DNA of 64,000 nt from Rotaria socialis (lineage: Eukaryota > Rotifera > Eurotatoria > Philodinida > Philodinidae). The stretch is from assembly GCA_905331475.1 (NCBI GenBank), contig CAJNYU010004083.1, positions 1-64,000 on the forward strand, read 5' to 3'. Position numbers and translations under genes: made by a program. This document shows, piece by piece, positions 37,171-51,531 of this stretch (within the stretch, counting starts at the first letter, position 1; each line of letters opens with the position of its first letter). A model generated the notes under the pieces. The model worked only from the letters and a program-made list of their open reading frames with translations, was not told where the DNA came from and made no database searches.

Positions 37171-39038
37171 AATCTGCAATATAAAATGAACATTGTTATG
37201 TATTTGACCATTCACAATGTGTCAGAAAGAAAACAATAGAAAGGAAGTACGTTGTCCTGAAATGTATCGACTGACCGTTGTGAATGATGCAGTCAGAAAG
37301 AAAAAGTGTGAATATGGATCTATCGGGTTAGCGAATATTCTCGTCTCTTTTTTTTCTTCCATTCACATACAATGTCGTGTTGTCTCTCTCTCTCTCTCTC
37401 TCTTCCTGTTCGTTTGTAGACAAATATATAGAAAATGGGAAAGAAGAGAAATCGATGAGTGGGACGTAAAACAGAACAGAGGAGAGCAATAAAACAAAAG
37501 TTCGTTGACTTGTCATTATTCAACCATGACAACTAAATTAATAGTAAACAAAGAAAAAAATGATAATATAGGATTTAAATGAAATGAGTTACATAGTTGC
37601 GATATATTTGTATGCAACTGACACTTTCAGTTGAAAAAGACATTATGACATCGTTATATGTTACAGTCATAGTAAATATTATTTAATGAACATGAAACGT
37701 TTTATACATCACATTGCTCTGTTCATTCGTTTGATCTTCGATTCGGCATGTCCTACAAGTTTGAGTCATCGTCATATGAAGACTCAATCGACGAAAAAGA
37801 GCGCATCACAAACAGACATCTTCATCGAGAAGAAAGGATTATATATTTGTCACTCTTTTGTATTTCTCTAACATGCATTCGACGATAAAAAAAAGTCGAA
37901 GTCATAAGGTAGCCACAAAAATGACAACCAACGGTATAAAGTAGGTTTACTCATCTAGTCTTAATCCGGTAACGATGAGTGATTATCTACTTAAGAAGCG
38001 AAAGCTTTTTAGCATATAAATAAAAAACTCGCATATTATGATTTTTTTCAGCGATTTTTCGTTACAGTCAAAAAAAGTCAAATTCAGTAATAGGACAAAC
38101 GAGTAGAGGTTCACATCAGTAATTTGATTTTGTTCGTTCGAGTTGTATTGTATTTTTATTCTCATAGAGTTAACACGATAACTCACAGACAAACATCTGC
38201 AAATAATGTTTCTATTCATGACGATAATCATATCATTATTCTGAGAGTTATACTTTAGTTGATGACCCATTACGTTCATCTAATATCATTTGTTGCCTCG
38301 TCGAAATCGACTCAATGATTCAAATGGACCTATGTACTATTTTGTACTCTCGATATTACTGAAATATATTGTTCCATCTGGTTACAACGAGTATACCCAT
38401 CTAACCATATCTAATTATTTCTTTCCTCGAACAATAATTATTATAATAAAGATTTGGTTCATTGAAGTCACATATCAATTGTTCTTTCATCTAATGATCA
38501 ACCCTATAATATCGAGATGAAGTGTATAGTCTTATAAAATAACAAGTGTTAATGTTATTCCAATTATAGTATAGTTATATAATATTTTATCAGAGGTTTA
38601 TCAGTGCAGTATAGTTGTAAACTTGATCCTTGATAAGATTTATTGGAATTTTTAATGGTAATAACAAGTTTTCTTTGCAATGATGTTGTATGATACACGT
38701 TTGATTGAAGTATTGAGAGTTAAGTGTAAATTCATAGTTCCGACAACAAACACTCAATATACTTTTCAATAGTTTTATCATCTTTTTTTCTTCTATTGAA
38801 GTCGGCCTAGTAATATGAGAAATTAGATTTTTAAATTCTCTATCTTTACTCAACGAGACATATACAATACAAGATGACTCTGATCTTCACGTCTTTAAAC
38901 ATTCTTTGTCCTGAGCGACATCTACAATTAACAAACTACATATTTGCGTTATTGCTCTCTTTTTCTCTCTCAATCAAATGACAAGTCAACACACTGATAG
39001 ATATATTTCTCGTTTTGTTCCATAACTAGATAGGTGCT
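37171..39038. other. Spacer with a (CT)n run between divergent genes
   Basis: Between the start of LIM copy B (minus) and SNX19 (plus), so it should hold both promoters. A (CT)n microsatellite lies at about 37383-37402. No gene supported. Confidence 0.45.
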
Positions 39039-41902
39039 ATGTCTTATCGATTTTTTCTTAATTTAATTCATCGTTTCTCTCTTCTTCAACAATATGTTTT
39101 TATTCTATCAGTATCTTTCATCTTACTCTTGATGTTCAATCATTGGTGGTGTATCTTTCTGTTACCATTAAGTACTATTTTTGCTAATTTCGTTGTAAAA
39201 CGTTTATCACGTGATAATCAATTACCATTAAAATTTTCCGGTCATATTTACAATCTTCTTATTCGAAAACGATCATTTAAACAAGGCGATAACACACAAC
39301 AAACTATTTATATATCAACTCCATATGATACATCAATACATAAAGAATGTGATACATATATTCGAACGATAATTGCTCGTTATATCGATGTTTGGTACTA
39401 TCCATTAGTATCGACAGACCAAGAATTTCCCGAAGACGTAATGGTTTTATTTCATGTAGTACTGAATCGTTTTAGTGATCATTTTAAATCATTAAAATCT
39501 TATGATATTATTCGTCTTATAGTAAATTTACAACAGCGACATATGGAACAATATTTATGTGCGTGTGACTCGTTTGAAAAACAGCGTAAACCAAATCGAA
39601 TAAGTAAATCAGTTGTGGAAGAATTTGGTCAAATCTATGGTTTTCATCGTTCATTAGTTCATAATGATATTCATGCATATTTAAAAGCAATTGTTGAATT
39701 ACTTTTCACAGATTTAATACCTGAATCATTCCATATTTATTCTTATAATCGTGCTGGACGAGAATTTCTTACACAAATTTTTGTTAATTGCGTTTTTTTA
39801 CCTTTATTTAATCAATTTTCTAAACCACAAACACTCTACTACTTAATTGTTCTTTTATGCGAGACCGAAGAACAAAAGAAAACTTTTGAAACTAGTGAAA
39901 ATTCTTCAATAGAAGTTTCCTCGACAGTTCTCAATGAAAATGAATCTATAACACTTGCTGGACACGTAAACGATCAACCAAATCAAAATGATGAACATCT
40001 TTCATCACGTTTAGAACGTATCATCTATTCGGCAACTATTATTTCATCTGATATAGCCTATGATTCTATGTTTGGCGCAGCCTATACTGTTTATCTGATT
40101 CAAGTAATTCTATGATATAGATATATTTGTTTTTTCAATAGTAAATTTTCTGAGTGGTGATTGATTGCTAGTCGTTTTTTTATTTAGTGTGAAACAAAAT
40201 CTCCATTTACATCTGATGCCACTCATCGATACAAAGTTGGAAGACGTTTTAGTGAGTTCATCAATTTAAACAAAAGATTACAACAAAATCAAGTAACAGT
40301 TCGACATTGTTCTGGTTAGATGTTTTTACTACATTAGATGAATTGAAGATTTACTTCTGTTTTGTTACTATTTAGATATCGATGAGATTTTTCGAACAGT
40401 TCCTATGTCAATGGATAATATGAATCCAGATATAATTCGTCGACGAAAAAATATGCTTGAAGAATATATTCAAGTTTGTTTGAAGTAGAAAAACTAAACG
40501 TTAATAAACATATTTCTTTTTTTTATTTAGAAAGTTATTTCAAATGAAGTTCTCAATTGTTCACATGATGTACTGGAATTTTTTGCTTTTAATTCCGATC
40601 CTAATATACCATTTGAAATATTACCTAGTAAACTACCAGTTCCAAGAGTTGATAAAGTAGAACTTGTTGAAAAAATTCCTTTGATTGGTTTAACACTTTT
40701 GCTTTTTTTTGCAATTCAAAGGTTCTATTTCGTACGGTGTCGGATTTGGGCAACAAGTTAAATAAACTTCGTTCAACTAAACGTGAAGCAGCTCCAATAC
40801 AAGAAACATTTCAGTTGAACATTCTAACAACATATGAAAAAGTATGTTAAACTTGAATCGTAGACTTTTCGCATCTTATCAGAATACTAACAAATTTTCA
40901 AGGAGATAAAATATTTTGGTAAATGTTTCTAACGGGATGCCATTTGATGAAATAAATTTAAGGAAAAGCAAACATAAAGAAAAATCGCCTTATTCACTAC
41001 CCATTTAATTCTGAATGTGCGTTTATAGGATTCATCTACCATGGATCAATTCAAGTCTTTTATTCAGCGATCATCATTTCGATGTCCATCATATTCATTA
41101 GAATTAAATTCAATAGATTCAGAATTTTTACAATTGTTATTGACACGTTCATCGATTCCGACGTCACGTGAAAAACATATTATTCGTAAGATCTAAAAAG
41201 ATTATTCTTAAAATGAATTTCGACTTTCTCGCGTTTAGAATCCGATATACCGTTAACTGATGCGTTACTTAATTTAATTCATACATGTTTACATTCGCGT
41301 GATACATATATTAGTTATGAATCAACGAATCAGAGTCTTCGTACAGTTTTGGGCTATTTGATTGAAGAGTTTGTTGTTTTATTGAAACTTTCATGTTTTA
41401 AAAAAGAAAATAATTTTAGATTTGTAAAAAATCAAATTGATGATTTAGTTTCATTGGAAAAAATTATAAAATATTTAATGGATTTACGTACAAAAGTTCT
41501 TTGGCCTGCTGAGAATAGTACTAGTGTACCGATGAAAAATGTGAAACATCGAGCATATAATGCATGCATGAATAAAATTCCAAGTATGAACTTTTGTTTA
41601 TTTCTTATTCGATATTTTACTTTACTTTTTTTTTTTGAAAAGCTTGGCTTCAACATATTGTGGGCAAAGAAAGTATTCATCGTATTATTACGAATTTTCT
41701 TGGCTGTTTAATCTATGAAAAACTTAATCAGTTCGTATTTTCAGTTGAAACTATTGGAAAAAAATGCTTTTTTTCCTTTGTATTGTTTAGAGATTTTCTT
41801 TGTAATTTATTTGATTTACTTATTGAACAATTAATACCTGATATAGCAAAAAAAGATTTTCTAACTAGATATGTTCAAATGCATGCTGGCGTCCGATCCT
41901 GA
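39039..41902 (+). CDS. SNX19: Sorting nexin, SNX19-like (TM, PXA, PX, Nexin-C)
   Basis: Exons 39039-40103, 40188-40314, 40376-40473, 40531-40656, 40722-40841, 41029-41185, 41239-41583, 41643-41730 and 41791-41902 give 745 residues, or 728 if a 51-nt in-frame GT-AG intron at about 41370-41420 is removed. Two N-terminal membrane segments (residues about 15-55) precede a PXA domain (about 95-275, TYIRTIIARYIDVWYYPLV...FPEDV). A PX domain (about 335-460) has RYKVGRRFSEFINLNKRL, and a C-terminal nexin domain (about 590-740) has LVSLEKIIKYLMDLRTKVLW. There is no RGS domain, which points to SNX19 rather than SNX13/14/25. The family sits on ER/endosome membranes and binds phosphoinositides. Confidence 0.88.
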
Positions 41903-43465
41903 AATGAAATTGTTATATTATATAACTAGTCGATATCTGTGATTTATTTATTGAATTTTTTTGCATTTTCCATTTTATTTTTATTCACTTAAGATATATA
42001 TGTATATTTATTTTTATGTCAAAATGTTCGATAAAATAGATTCTTTTTTATATTTAAATCTTTCTATATACGAGCTTGCTAATCAATGAAATATGATAGA
42101 AAAATCTTGAGAGTGTGTTTAATTCAAGTCATTTTGTATTCTGATGAATTGCTTTACCGGAAATAACTTGATGATATTGCATTCGAAACAACTCTCATTC
42201 AAAAGCTTTCTTTTATTCGACTAAGAATTATTTTTTTATTCTTGCGGTCTTCTCTGACACTTGAAGGTCAAACTTACAACAAAAAGAGTTCAACTGATTT
42301 GTCCAACACACATATCCATCGAGTTTCGCACTGTCCGATACTATTAAAAATTGTACTCTCTCACTTGAATAAAACGATGGCTTAATTCGGACTATTGAAA
42401 TATTGAATGGATAGATAAGTTTTTTGCTCATATTAAAAAAAGAAAGTAGAATAAAATAAAATTTATTGTTATTTTGAACTTCACTCATCAGCTTTTCGTC
42501 GAAGTAGGAGCTAAACTGCATTTAATAGTCTTCCTTTTCTTGAAATCTTTCCAGGAACCAACATGCTCGTTAGGTTTTCTTATCAATTTGTTCGAACTAC
42601 TTATGCGCTCCTAGCAGAAAGCTTTACTGAGCTAGAAATGAATGATGTCGATATCTTATGTCGGGTTGATTTTCACCGACTGCCGTTTGGATACGACTAT
42701 TCGAGATAAACATCATAACACTATTACGCAAACCACAAAAATACAGGTAGAATACTTTCGAATAATATGTCCATCAATATCAAATAAGACACAAGAAAAG
42801 ATTATTGTTACAATAAATTTCTTTTTCTACTTTGAATCATTAGAATCTGATATATCGTTATCATATTTGACTAGTCGGTATTAGTAATTTATTTGTTTTT
42901 CCACTTTGATTGACTTATTCATTCAATGCGCACATGCTTGTGATTGTACACTTTTGTTTTTAATGTCCACATATAGTTAGTAAAATAGATTTGTTTTTCA
43001 TATCGTAGCGAGAGACGAAAAAAAGAAACACCGTGTGAATGACAAATTAAACAATAAACAGGTGACGATAAAAATGTATATGTAGATGGTCTTTCTTTTC
43101 TTTTTTGCAAATCATACATAAACCTTTTTTCACATAATAATAGTATACTAGCGTCGAATATAAAAGCCTTGTCTAGTAAGAGACAAGGTGATTCTGTGTA
43201 TTTATTTTGTTTAGATACGATCGAATGAATGATAATATACAATCATGCATCAAGTAAGAAATAAGGGATTGCTTACAGAAAGCTGCTACTATCGAGCCAT
43301 CAATATGGATATTTTTTTCGGTAAATCATGTATCAATATTTTTTTAACAACTATATTTCTTGTTTGATACCTCACACATAATAGAATTAATTGTATAATC
43401 ATTTTACCAGAAAAAAAAACAAATTGGTCTTAATTTCAGCATATAATACCATTTTTTATTTTATA
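41903..43465. other. Non-coding spacer
   Basis: AT-rich; several short open frames on both strands without coding character. Nothing supported. Confidence 0.4.
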
Positions 43466-45165
43466 ATGATCCATCATATCATCACTGATAAGAATCATAT
43501 TGATAGTCGTCGACCGTTATCAATAAACATTCCTACAAATAATCAAATCGTACAAGACGCTTACGACTATGAAATGAAGAAATTGATGGAGCGTGAACGT
43601 CGAGTGAGAGCTGTACAAGTATATATCTATCTATCTATGTTGCATTCGTGTTTTGCATCAGACATATTTTATTGTATTCTAGCAGCAAAGACCTAGAGAT
43701 AATATTTTAGCTCAACCACAAAATACTCCATATGTACCACCGACGACTGATGAAATCTATGAATATGTACAAGAACCACAAGCTGCACCGCAACTTGATC
43801 GACGACTACTACCACAAACATCAGCAGCTGTGCCGTCTCAATCATCACCAGTGAAACCACTTCGTATCGTTATTATTCGTCATGCTGAAAGAGCTGATGC
43901 TGTTTTAGGTTCTGATTGGTCAAAGAAAAGTTTTGATCGAAATGGTCGTTATGTACGATTCAGCGAACATTTGCCAGACGCGTACGTTCCATGGAAATGT
44001 ATTTTTAATCATATTTTTGTTTATTCTAGACTCCCAACTCGTTCCTACTTGCATCATTATGTTATTGATGTACCATTAACAAATCGTGGTCGTATGCATG
44101 CTTTGAAAACAGGTAAAACATTATTTACTAATGGATACGCCGCTGATATCTGTTATACAAGCCCATCGTTACGATGCGTACAGAGTGCTAATGGGATTTT
44201 AACTGGTATGAGTAGAAAAAGTGTACCTATGCGTTTAGTAAGTTATAATGTTTGTTTTCAAAGAGTTTATCTATTTATAAATGCATACTTATTTTGAATA
44301 GGAGCCGTGTTTATTTGAATGCTATTTAAATGATTTCAAACGTACGTTATGTTTTATGACAAAAGATGAACTAGCAACTAACGGCTACAATATCGATAAA
44401 TCCTATCAGGCTTTTCTACCATTCATGAGACCACATGATAGTCAAGTGGATTATTATGAACGATGTCAAACAATTATGGATATTATTACAGAACGACATC
44501 AAGCTACAGGTGGAACTATTTTAATAGTAGCGCGTAAGTTCTCGTTCATATTATGTCAAACTATGATTACTGCAGTTTGTGATTTTCAGTCGAAAACTTT
44601 TCTCGTAATCAATTTAAATTTTTTTTCAGATGCACCGAGTCTCGAAGGATTGACACGTCATTTATCAGGTGGAAAATTTCAGCCAGGTTTGCCTTTTTTA
44701 TCATCTAAAAACTATAACTAAGATGAATTTTTGTCGCTAGAGAAACTATTCGATATTGCCCGTCGAGTTCCATTTCTTGCAATGACTATATTAGAGAAAA
44801 ATGGTATTAATAATCCATGGCTATTTCGTACACGAGCACTTCAAACGCAGCTAATACGCGAAGAGGCATCTGCATCAGCAAGACCAACAACGCCTGTAAA
44901 TGTGACGGGCCAGAACTTTTTAGTGAATTCGAAAGAGCAACGCTCTCATTATCAACAACCACCAACTACGAATCATCAAAATTCGCCTCAAATTCAACCA
45001 ACTACCGCATATGCACAACAGAATCTTCCACACATTGAAAATCAGCAATACCAAACTGCACCTAATGGTCCTTTTACAATTGATTTAAAAAAAATTGTTA
45101 AAAGCTCAACAGCACCGAATTTACGCGTGAACAATTCACGTAATGAAATGTTTCGTGTTATTTAA
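43466..45165 (+). CDS. Histidine-phosphatase superfamily protein (UBASH3/PGM-like)
   Basis: Six exons (43466-43618, 43683-43981, 44030-44237, 44302-44533, 44630-44686, 44741-45165) give 457 residues. A charged, Pro/Gln-rich N-terminus leads to the phosphatase core. IVIIRHAERAD is the RHG-type phospho-acceptor motif with Ala for Gly. PLTNRGRMHALKTGK and YTSPSLRCVQSA are typical of the family, and ILIVAHAPSLEGL carries the second catalytic His. The C-terminal 130 residues are Gln/Pro/Thr-rich and disordered. The core is closest in style to UBASH3/TULA and ecdysteroid-phosphate phosphatases, but I see no UBA or SH3 domain. Substrate not predictable. Confidence 0.85.
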
Positions 45166-45287
45166 TAATCAATTAAAGATTTATTAACATTCTCAAAGTT
45201 TTCTACTATTTTTTATTATAAACCGATGTTCTTTTTTGAAGCGCGTAAATAGTTTGAAAATAGAATAGTTTTTCTTTGAATATAATC

Positions 45288-47030
45288 ATGAGTTGGAGAA
45301 TTCGAATGAATGTTGTATCATCGACTCGTCACTTGAATCATTCGTGGAATAAGCCGGGAATTCAATTCAATCTGATTGATTCTATATCACAACAAAGAAA
45401 AATGACTTATCAGTGTGTAAATATGAAACGATCTCTACCAAAGGAGATTACATCAAGCATTACAGCGGAAAAAAAGAAACATAAAAGTTCAACAGAATCT
45501 CCTAGTTTTGTTCTTGTTTGTGGTCAAAATATTTGCGGTCAACTTGGCCTATCGACAAATATTATCGAACGACGTAAACCACAATATTTAAAAATTGTGA
45601 ATAATTTCAATATAGATGAAAATATTCAATCGATCTATGCAGGTGGTATGCATTCATGTGCACTTACGATAACTGGACATGTCTATACATGGGGTTGTAA
45701 CGACGACGGAGCCTTAGGTCGAATAACAGACGATATCGATGACGAATATATGCCTGGATTATTTGTATTACCTGAAGAAATTAAAAGTATTTGTGCAGGC
45801 GATACATTCACTGTTGCTTTAGCGAAATCTGGCCGAGCTTATATTAGTGGTTGCTTTCGAAGTAGTGAGGGTATACTTGGCTTATTTGAATATAAACAAA
45901 TAGTGCAAAAGCCTATTATGATTCCACTTAATCAAACAATCAAACAGATTGCGTGTGGTGCTGATTTTTGTCTTTTACTAACAGAAAATGGTAGTATGCT
46001 TTATTTGAAGACAAAAAATGAATGTCAGCCAAATTCGAAACAGTTTCTTCCCCCGTCTTTTTTTCTTACATTAGTGAGCAAAGCATCGATGTCAAAAGTA
46101 CATAAAAGAATTTGATCGTAAATATGTTACGACGCTTGTTGGAATGTCTCGCAGGATCATTTTTCATTCAGCATATAATGTTCATAATCTGGACTGAATA
46201 AATATGTGAGCGATCTAATAAAGACTGCTCATTTTAAATTTTTCTATGGTATATGAGAAAGAAATATTACTAATCAAAATTTTCATATTTTGCACTAAAT
46301 ATTTTCGTTTTTTCAACTTAACATGTGCTACAGCCATTATTAGAACAATTTTTCTTTTTTATTTTAATTAGGTGACCTGTATTCATTTGGAAATAATGAA
46401 ATAGGCCAATTAGGCCGTGACGCTCATTTAGAAATTCAAGATAATTTTTCTATTTGGCTTCGGCCTTCTCAAATTCCTTCATTTCAAGAACAAAATATAT
46501 TAAATATTTGGGCTGGTGGTCATGGCTTTTTTGCTCTCACTCAAAATTCAACTATTCATCTCTATGCATGCGGTGCTAATAGTTTTGGTCAACTAGGACA
46601 TCCGTCAAAACAACCCATTTATTCACCAGTTGAAATTCAAAGATTTCCGTGTCTAGATAAAATAATAAAAATATCTTGTGGCCTTCAACATACGCTTATA
46701 CTTGATTCAATGGGATATGTTCATGGATTAGGTAGGAGTGATGATGGCCGTTTAGGTAATGATCTTGCCAATGATATCATAATACCAAAGCAAATCAATA
46801 ATCTAACAAATATCTTTGATATTGCTGCTGGCGGTAGTGTTTCATTTGTTATCAATCAAAATGCACAAATCTATTCGTTTGGTATGGGTGATACGTGTCA
46901 AATAGGTCATAGCAACGAAGATATTTTTATTCCAACTTTAGTCAAAAGCAAACAATTAGAACAACGAAACATACAACACATATCTGTTGGTGCTCAACAT
47001 ACACTTTTTCTAGTTAAAGAAGAACGATGA
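45288..47030 (+). CDS. RCC1-repeat protein (RCC1-like)
   Basis: Two exons (45288-45990 and 46372-47030) around a 381-nt intron, long for this region, give 453 residues. After a basic N-terminus (MKRSLPKEI, EKKKHKSS, NLS-like) come about seven RCC1 blades with the usual G.L/HS.AL signature: GQNICGQLGLS, AGGMHSCALT, VYTWGCNDDGALG, SFGNNEIGQLG, CGANSFGQLG, CGLQHTLILD, VGAQHTLFLV. Length and NLS fit true RCC1, the chromatin-bound guanine exchange factor for Ran. The start is uncertain: in-frame Met codons also occur at 45306, 45402 and 45423. Confidence 0.85.
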
Positions 47031-47643
47031 TGACGAGTTGTCAGTGAAAATTTCTATTGATTGGCTATTTTAAAAGACATATCAAATGATATCGATCCTC
47101 TGCTTACATAATGATTGGTCTAAAGATCTTCTATTTGTTTCATTTGAAGAGCACCCCATCAACTACTATCATAATCGGATTGTCACGGCTGAAAAGCTTT
47201 TTTCTCGGTGATCTTCTTTTTTAAGTCCCACTAAAACTACCAACCGTTTCTAGCTTGTTTAGTTATGATAAACGACCGTGTATCAGGGATTTGTAGAGTG
47301 GGACGAAAGAAAAAAAATATGTCGATCAAATATTTTAAAAAATTGGTCTACACATGTAATCATGATATTTGTTTAGTTTATACCGATTTTTTCTTGTTCT
47401 TTCTTTCTCTTTTTTTTCTCCGCATCGCTTGTCGCCCGTACGACACAAGGTGCGATAGAACTGGAAAAAATAACTGCATGTGGTATGCATACAAGATTAC
47501 GTGCTTAAATGCGTGCAGTGGATAGGAAAAAAAGGAGAGAGACGGCTCTAGGTTAATATTTAGGAAGATTTTTTAAAATAATATTGTTCATTAACATTAT
47601 TATGTCTAAAGTTTTCAGATAAAGCACACTACAAATTATTGAT
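47031..47643. other. Intergenic spacer
   Basis: AT-rich region upstream of the nonaspanin gene; nothing supported. Confidence 0.4.
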
Positions 47644-50600
47644 ATGACAATAAATTTAGTCTTTTTTATTCTTCTACATGTATCAACGATAAGTGCTTTT
47701 TATTTGCCTGGTTTAGCACCGAACGTATTTTGTCGGACACCAACACCAGATTCCAAATGCAAAGTTAGTAGAATGTGAAGATACAGTCAAAATATAATAT
47801 ATATATATATATTTGTTTTTATGTAGACTCAAGTTGAAGTCTTTGTCAATCGACTGGATTCAGTTGAATCAATATTACCCTATGAATATTCATAGTGAGT
47901 TTCATTGTATTGATTGACGAAAAAAAATTTTAATAGAAAAATCAGTTTTGATTTTTGTTCAGTTGTTAACGAGTCATCGCCAGTGGAAAATCTTGGACAA
48001 GTTTTATTTGGCGAACGTATTCGTCCATCACCATATAAAGCTAGCTATTTATTTATTTAGTTTGATTTTTTTATATAAATTCATTATATATTCTTATAGT
48101 TTAATTTTCTTGAAACCATTGACTGCAAATTGGTATGCAAAAAAACATTTACATCAACTGATGCTAAACAACAAAAATTTCTTAAACGCTTAATGAAAGG
48201 CATGATTTTCAATTATCAACAACATTGGATTATTGATAATATGCCAGTAACATTGTGTTATAGAAATTCTGAAGGGACAGAATTTTGTTCGCGTGGATTT
48301 CCTATTGGTTGTTATGTAACTAAAAGAGGTCAATCGAAAGAATCATGCAATATTCGAGATGGAAAAAATGATACTTTCTATGTTTTTAACCATTTGGATT
48401 TCGAAATTAGTTATCATAGCGGAGAAGGTACTCTAATAAAAAGTATATATTATGATATCTATTAGTTTCTGTTTAATAGGCGAAACATGGGGAACTGCGT
48501 TTGGAGAGAATGGTGGTCGAATTATTGCAGCTAAAGTTCAAGTTAGCAGGTGTGTATTGAATTATAGGATATTTCACGACTTAAGGTTTTATAAGTCATT
48601 AAAATGTTATCAAAACAATGTCGAGCGACAGAAATTTCTCATAGAAGACATAAGGTTATGTTGTGCACAATATCGACGTAGTTTTTATTATTGATACTAT
48701 CAATCGACATAATTCTAGTGAATTTTATTCAGACATCGTCTCCACGCTCTATCATAAATCTCATGTTGTTACAAAAGTGACTATAAGCATTCAAATACAC
48801 TGTATTTGTTCTTCTGCATATACCAAGTCGAACACAAATATTGTATACAGTCAATGATGTGTGACATTGAAAGCCATTATCCTTGATCTGATAGTTATCT
48901 AAATTAAGGCTCATTTATAGAGCAATGACTGGGTTTATGAAAAAGAAATATAACAAAGAACGATGCACCAGCATTTTATTGAATCATATTTAACCACTTA
49001 TTTGTCTTTTATTATAGTCTTGATTCGCAGACTTGTGAACGTAATGCTGCATCTATTAGGTTTCAGTCAACAACAACAAATGGAATTGAAATTCCATTTA
49101 CATACAGCGTTAACTTTAAAAGAAACGATGAAATACGTTGGTCTAGCCGATGGGATTATATACTTAACTCATTGCCAGAGACGCGCATCCATTGGTTTTC
49201 AATATTGAATTCTCTTGTAATTGTTCTATTGCTTACTGGTATGATTGCAATGATTCTTGTACGTACATTGCACAAAGATATTACTCGTTATAATCGAATT
49301 ATGGATCGTGTCTCTGAAGTAAAAAGGAAAAAAAGTTAATAGTAGAATAAATTTATTTATGTTCATTAGGAAGAGTCTCTAGAAGAATTCGGTTGGAAAT
49401 TGTAAGATTTATTCAAAAGTATGATTTTATAAAATAAATATTATTATTCAGAGTACATGGTGATGTATTTCGACCGCCGAAGAGAGGAATGCTTCTAGCT
49501 GTCCTTGTTGGTAATGGTGTTCAACTTGTAATTATGTCATTGATTACTTTGCGTAAGATGTTTTTTTCAAATTTATCTGTTAATTTATCTTTTTTTGTTA
49601 ATTTAGTTTTTGCTTGCTTTGGATTTCTGTCACCGTCGAGTCGCGGTGCTTTGATGACTTGTAAATAATATTTTCAGAAAATATTTTATTCTTAACGTTT
49701 GCTTTTCGGTTCCTCAAGGTGCAATAGTCTGTTACGTTCTATTGGGTACACCAGCTGGTTATACTTCAGCTCGTTTTTATAGAAGTAAAGAAAGGTTTTC
49801 AAATGAAATTTATGTGAAAATGATTTTAAAATTTTTCCTAGTGTTTGGTGGTAAAAATTGGAAGAAAAATGTCTGGATGACAGCGATTGTTTGTCCTGGG
49901 TAACGATTGAATGAATTAATTTCTTGCCTAATTTTTTTTTAAATTTTAGTGCCATATTTAGTATCTTCTTAATTTTAAATATTGTTCTTTGGGCAAATGG
50001 TAGTTCAGCAGCTATTCCATTTACAACGTTTTTAGCATTATTAGCTCTGTGGTTTTGTGTATCAACTCCATTGGTATTTCTAGGAGTTTACTGTGGTTTT
50101 AAGAATAAAGTAAAATTAAACAATGAAATCAGGCGAAAATTTTTCATTTTGATTGTTTTAGCCTACAGAACATCCAGTTCGAACGAATCAAATTCCACGT
50201 CAAGTACCTGATCCAACAACATATATAGGAGTTTTCCCTAGTATGAAAAAAATTTTTTTTTTAAACAACAAAATTAAAAGTTCCTATAGGCATTATACTG
50301 GGTGGCATGCTTCCATTTGGTTGTATTTTCATGCAATTATTCTTTATTTTGAATAGTATCTGGTAAATTGATTTCTCTGTTTTTAAATTAAATTTAACAA
50401 ATTTCATTTAGGGCTCATCAATACTATTATTTTTTTGGATTTTTATTTGTTGTGTATATAATCTTAATTTTAACATGTTCAGAAACAACAATATTGCTTT
50501 GTTATTTTCATTTATGTGCTGAGGTATATGCATCGCTAATTGGCTTTGAGTGTTACATAATCGAATATGCTTTAATTTTTAGGATTATCATTGGTGGTGG

Positions 50601-50875
50601 CGTTCGTTTTTGACATCGGGCTCCACGGCTGTTTATTTCTTTCTATATTCGATTTATTATTTCGTCTCGAAATTAAAAATATCTGAGGGTACATCAACAT
50701 TTCTATACTTTGGTTATACATTAATGATAACGTTTATTTTATTTCTATTTACTGGTAATTTACGAAGAAAATTACAAGAATGATTTTCATTTTTTTCTTT
50801 CTTTCAGGTACGATCGGTTTTCTTGCTTGTTTCTGGTTTGTTCGTAAAATCTACTCTATCATCAAAGTAGACTAG
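47644..50875 (+). CDS. Transmembrane 9 superfamily protein (nonaspanin, TM9SF2/4-like)
   Basis: Seventeen exons (47644-47763, 47827-47894, 47946-48039, 48100-48427, 48480-48549, 49018-49318, 49370-49401, 49452-49552, 49607-49660, 49719-49784, 49842-49899, 49950-50109, 50162-50240, 50290-50362, 50412-50523, 50583-50754, 50808-50875) give 651 residues. A signal peptide precedes [12 protein letters not shown], the family signature, then a lumenal domain ([23 protein letters not shown]) and nine membrane helices. The C-terminus IYSIIKVD matches the COPI-binding KxD-type Golgi-retention signal of TM9SF. Introns are about 50-65 nt, except 468 nt after exon 5. Intron 3 appears to start with GC instead of GT. 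Confidence 0.92.
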
Positions 50876-51531
50876 AACAAGTCAATATTTATTGTGATGA
50901 CTACGTGCCGGACAAAGAAAATCTGATCTCATTTTGCCTTGATACTTCTCTCTACTAACAAATAATTGTCTCGTACGGTGACATATTCTTTTCTTCTTGA
51001 TAGTGATATTTTACATTGATTCATATCATTGTATTATGTTGTTTAATTACGCACGTATCCAAGTATATATATTAATGTTCAGTGGACAAATTAATCATAA
51101 TTAGCCATTATTACATACAATTATAGATATATTTCAGTTCATTTCTTTATGATCATTTTGTCCTTGCAGTTTTATGATTATTGTTTCAGCTAACTTTTTT
51201 CTCTAACTTTTTATGATAAATAATAAAATACATAAAGTCAATTGAACACGGTTTTTCTAGAATTCAAAAAGAATGAACAAATAAGTACATGAAATTTTTT
51301 AATCGAAAATGCGATCAAACAAGAAAAACTATTCAAGCATATAATTAATTCGTATCAACCGTTTTTTATCTTGAATAAAACCAGATTTCTTCTTTCCTTG
51401 TAGAAAGAAACGAAAAAAAAAGTAATGCATAAATTTACGTTTTTTTTCTCTTTCTCTGATATTTATCTTTCTGTATATAAACGCAATATTTATAACATTA
51501 TCTTCAAATATATATTATAATTTTAGATTTC
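50876..51531. other. Intergenic spacer
   Basis: AT-rich; holds the nonaspanin 3' flank and the 5' region of the TBC/TLDc gene. No gene supported. Confidence 0.4.

Noticed and set aside
37320-37532. Open frames across the (CT)n run
   Set aside because: Produced by the microsatellite and overlapping on both strands.
41370-41420. Whether the SNX19-like gene has an extra 51-nt intron
   Set aside because: Not listed as a separate feature: both versions keep frame, and sequence alone cannot choose; noted in the gene entry.
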